Shown piece after piece: positions 6,543 to 8,602 of a stretch of 8,602 bases of DNA. The stretch covers positions 1 to 8,602 of the forward strand of contig JAISYY010000224.1 in NCBI GenBank assembly GCA_031269635.1, in the 5' to 3' direction. The notes below the pieces were generated by a model, which was not told where the DNA came from, did not search any database, and worked only from the letters and a program-made list of their open reading frames with translations. The position numbers and the translations under genes are program-made. This DNA is from Tannerella sp. GTDB taxonomy: Bacteria > Bacteroidota > Bacteroidia > Bacteroidales > Tannerellaceae. Position 1 is the stretch's first letter. Each line of letters begins with the position of its first letter.

Positions 6543-6558
6543 AAGAATTAAGAATTAA
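6543..6558 (+). repeat. short tandem repeat of AAGAATT before the fucosidase start
   Basis: Two exact head-to-tail copies of AAGAATT followed by AA lie 6-21 bp upstream of the fucosidase ATG at 6564, in the position of the ribosome-binding region. The A-rich context may help translation start, and copy number could change by slippage, but two copies is a minimal repeat. Confidence 0.5.
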
Positions 6559-6563
6559 ATGTT

Positions 6564-8597
6564 ATGAAACGGATTGCTTTATTTTCAATTTTGGCTGTTT
6601 TGGCCGCTTGTGGGGATGACAGGGTAATGCCCGTCCCGACGCCCGATCAGATTGCATGGCACAAAACCGAAATGTATGCTTTTGTGCATTTCGGTCTCAA
6701 TACGTTTAACGACCTCGAATGGGGTTATGGCAATACACCGGCTTCGACGTTCGATCCCGAAGATTTGAATTGCGAACAGTGGGTGAAACTTTTTAAGGAC
6801 ATCGGCATGCAGGGGGTTGTGATAACCACGAAGCATCATGACGGTTTTTGCCTGTGGCCTACGAAGACGACGGAATACAGCGTGAAAAATTCGCCGTGGA
6901 AAGACGGCAAGGGGGATGTCGTCCGCGAGCTTTCGGACGCATGCCGGCGACACGGACTTAAATTCGGCGTCTATCTTTCGCCCTGGGACCGGAATAATGC
7001 CGGTTACGGGACGCCCGATTATGTCGAAACGTATCATAACCAGATAAGGGAGCTTGTCTCTAACTACGGCCCGCTGTTTGAATTTTGGTTTGACGGTGCG
7101 AACGGCGGCACGGGCTGGTATGGAGGCGCTGACGAACGGCGTTCCATTGAGGCCAAAACCTATTACAATTACGAAAAGGCACGCTGGAGAATAAAGGAAA
7201 AGCATCCCGCGGCGATGATTTTCGGGGGTACCGTCCCCGATATAAGGTGGATAGGGAACGAAAGCGGCTGGGCCGGCGATACGCAGTGGAGTATTTATGA
7301 TTCGGAGCCGGCTCGCGGAGATTATAAAGGTAGTCAGTGGGGCGACGAAAACGCGGCGGGATGGCTGGGCGCGGAAGTCGATGTGTCGGTTCGCCCGGGA
7401 TGGTTTTATCATGCCCGCGAAGATCACCAGGTGAAGACGCTCAAACAGTTGACGGACATTTATTACCGTAGTATCGGCCATAATGCAAACCTCATACTTA
7501 ACTTCCCGGTCGCCCTGAGCGGGCGCGTGCATCCCCTTGATTCGGCGCGTGTCACGGAATGGGCGGAAACGATACGCAACGACCTGAAGGAAAATCTCCT
7601 CAAGGAAGCAAAAGTGAAAGCGAGCAATGTGCGCAGCCGGAAGTTTGCCGCAAAGAACGTGACGGACGGCGACTGGGATACGTACTGGGCGACGGACAAC
7701 AGGGTGACGGCCGGGACGCTTACGTTTACGTTTCCGAAACCGGTACGTCTCAACCGCGTGCTGATTCAGGAATACATCCCGCTGGGACAGCGCGTGCGGG
7801 CGTTTGTGATCGAAACAGACCGGGACGGCCGCTGGGAAGCAGTCAGCGCCGTCGATTCGACTACAACCGTCGGCTATAAGCGGATTGTCCGTTTCAAAAC
7901 GGTCGAGGCGGAACGGATGCGGATACGTTTTTCGGACGCTCGCGGCCCCCTGTGTATAAACAATGTCGAAGCCTTCCTGGCGCCCCCGCTGATGGTAGAG
8001 CCTTCCGTCAGCCGCGATGCGGCAGGCTTTGTGTCGATAAGTTCGGACGATGTGAATACGGTGGTATATTATACAACGGACGGAAGCAAGCCCGGCAAAT
8101 CGTCCGCACTGTATGCCGCACCGTTTGAATTTGCCCGTAAAGGAACGGTAAGCGCCGCTTCGTACGATGCCTTGTCGGATAAGTGGAGTCCGGTGACGGT
8201 TTGCGAACTGGATGTCCCCGCGTCGTTTTACGAGCTGGATCCGTCCATAAGCGAAGCGGCCGGGGTTGTCTTTGACGGCAACGGTTATTCCGTTTACCGC
8301 CTGGCAAAAGAAAAGCCGGAACTCGCCTTCCGTCTGGCGGACGACGCGACCGTCGCCGGTTTCCGCTATACGCCCAGCCAACGGCGCGATGCCAACGATT
8401 ATATAACCGCTTACCGGCTGTTTATCGACGGACGTAAAGTAGCGGAAGGAGAATTTTCCAATATCGTGAACAATCCCGTCGTGCAGGAAGTAAGGTTTGC
8501 GCCCGTGAAAGGCCGGAACGTGCGTTTCACGGCGGTGCGCCTTGCCGCCGGAGCCGCAGCCGGTGGGGTAGGGGAGTTTTCGGTCATTACCGAGTAA
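6564..8597 (+). CDS. GH29 alpha-L-fucosidase lipoprotein (subfamily B-like) with C-terminal carbohydrate-binding modules
   Basis: The 677-residue protein starts with a lipoprotein signal ending LAAC, with lipidation at C16. The following GDD is acidic, as in Bacteroidetes surface-export signals. Residues about 28-345 form a GH29 catalytic domain: MYAFVHFGLNTF (37-48), TTKHHDGFCLWP (88-99), KFGVYLSPWDR (133-143) and FEFWFDGANGG (172-182). D177 is the likely nucleophile. E233 in PDIRWIGNESG is the candidate acid/base. These blocks resemble the GH29-B group, which favours alpha-1,3/1,4-linked fucose in Lewis-type glycans. An F5/8-type discoidin domain (about 350-472), a chitobiase-C-like domain with YYTTDGSKP (about 478-550) and a second discoidin-like domain (about 555-677) follow. 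The stop is 5 bp before the window end. The ATG at 6564 gives the signal peptide. Substrate choice is inferred. Confidence 0.92.
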   Translation: MKRIALFSILAVLAACGDDRVMPVPTPDQIAWHKTEMYAFVHFGLNTFNDLEWGYGNTPASTFDPEDLNCEQWVKLFKDIGMQGVVITTKHHDGFCLWPTKTTEYSVKNSPWKDGKGDVVRELSDACRRHGLKFGVYLSPWDRNNAGYGTPDYVETYHNQIRELVSNYGPLFEFWFDGANGGTGWYGGADERRSIEAKTYYNYEKARWRIKEKHPAAMIFGGTVPDIRWIGNESGWAGDTQWSIYDSEPARGDYKGSQWGDENAAGWLGAEVDVSVRPGWFYHAREDHQVKTLKQLTDIYYRSIGHNANLILNFPVALSGRVHPLDSARVTEWAETIRNDLKENLLKEAKVKASNVRSRKFAAKNVTDGDWDTYWATDNRVTAGTLTFTFPKPVRLNRVLIQEYIPLGQRVRAFVIETDRDGRWEAVSAVDSTTTVGYKRIVRFKTVEAERMRIRFSDARGPLCINNVEAFLAPPLMVEPSVSRDAAGFVSISSDDVNTVVYYTTDGSKPGKSSALYAAPFEFARKGTVSAASYDALSDKWSPVTVCELDVPASFYELDPSISEAAGVVFDGNGYSVYRLAKEKPELAFRLADDATVAGFRYTPSQRRDANDYITAYRLFIDGRKVAEGEFSNIVNNPVVQEVRFAPVKGRNVRFTAVRLAAGAAAGGVGEFSVITE

Positions 8598-8602
8598 GCC
8601 GG

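Noticed and set aside
6585..8381. A 598-codon open frame on the minus strand, antisense to the fucosidase gene.
   Set aside because: Its translation is rich in R, H and F with no recognisable domain, while the opposite strand encodes a full GH29 enzyme with all motifs. It is a by-product of the codon use of the sense gene.

Overview
The window looks like chromosomal DNA from a Bacteroidales-type bacterium (phylum Bacteroidota). Four intergenic octamers match the Bacteroides -7 element TAnnTTTG, one of them with a well-spaced TTTG -33 element. Start regions are A/T-rich with no strong Shine-Dalgarno sequences. The gene content also fits: a DUF2723 membrane protein, a DUF4369/thioredoxin-fold lipoprotein, a CBS-less KdsD-type isomerase and a GH29 fucosidase lipoprotein. 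I cannot name a genus from the sequence alone.

Layout. On the minus strand, from right to left, are a lipoprotein with a thioredoxin-like fold (3254-4417), greA (2625-3101), a HIT-family protein (2209-2604), and the first 701 codons of a large multi-membrane-span DUF2723/TMEM260-like protein that runs off the left edge (1-2103). greA and the HIT gene are 20 bp apart and probably share one transcript. The lipoprotein, greA and the DUF2723 gene each have a recognisable promoter box. On the plus strand, diverging from the lipoprotein gene at about 4418-4539, are a short phosphosugar isomerase (4540-5148), a PfkB-family sugar kinase (5161-6087), a YjbQ/UPF0047 protein (6100-6516) and a large GH29 alpha-L-fucosidase lipoprotein (6564-8597). 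The first three are separated by exactly 12 bp each and look like an operon. A GC-rich hairpin separates the third from the fucosidase.

How the genes may work together. The isomerase matches the arabinose-5-phosphate isomerase family that feeds KDO synthesis, and the adjacent kinase suggests a sugar-phosphate module. The YjbQ protein has no obvious link to it. The fucosidase is probably an outer-membrane, possibly surface-exposed, enzyme that removes fucose from host-type or complex glycans, but no SusC/SusD pair or other polysaccharide-locus gene is visible here. The minus-strand genes are mostly housekeeping (transcript cleavage factor, HIT hydrolase) plus envelope proteins.

Nothing here is clearly a new system. 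The points most worth a second look are a terminator-like hairpin inside the greA leader, a thioredoxin-fold lipoprotein that has lost its CxxC motif, and the isomerase-kinase-YjbQ operon. No mobile elements, tRNA or rRNA genes, CRISPR arrays or gene-free stretches over 300 bp were found. The longest gaps are about 150 bp (3102-3253) and about 122 bp (4418-4539).
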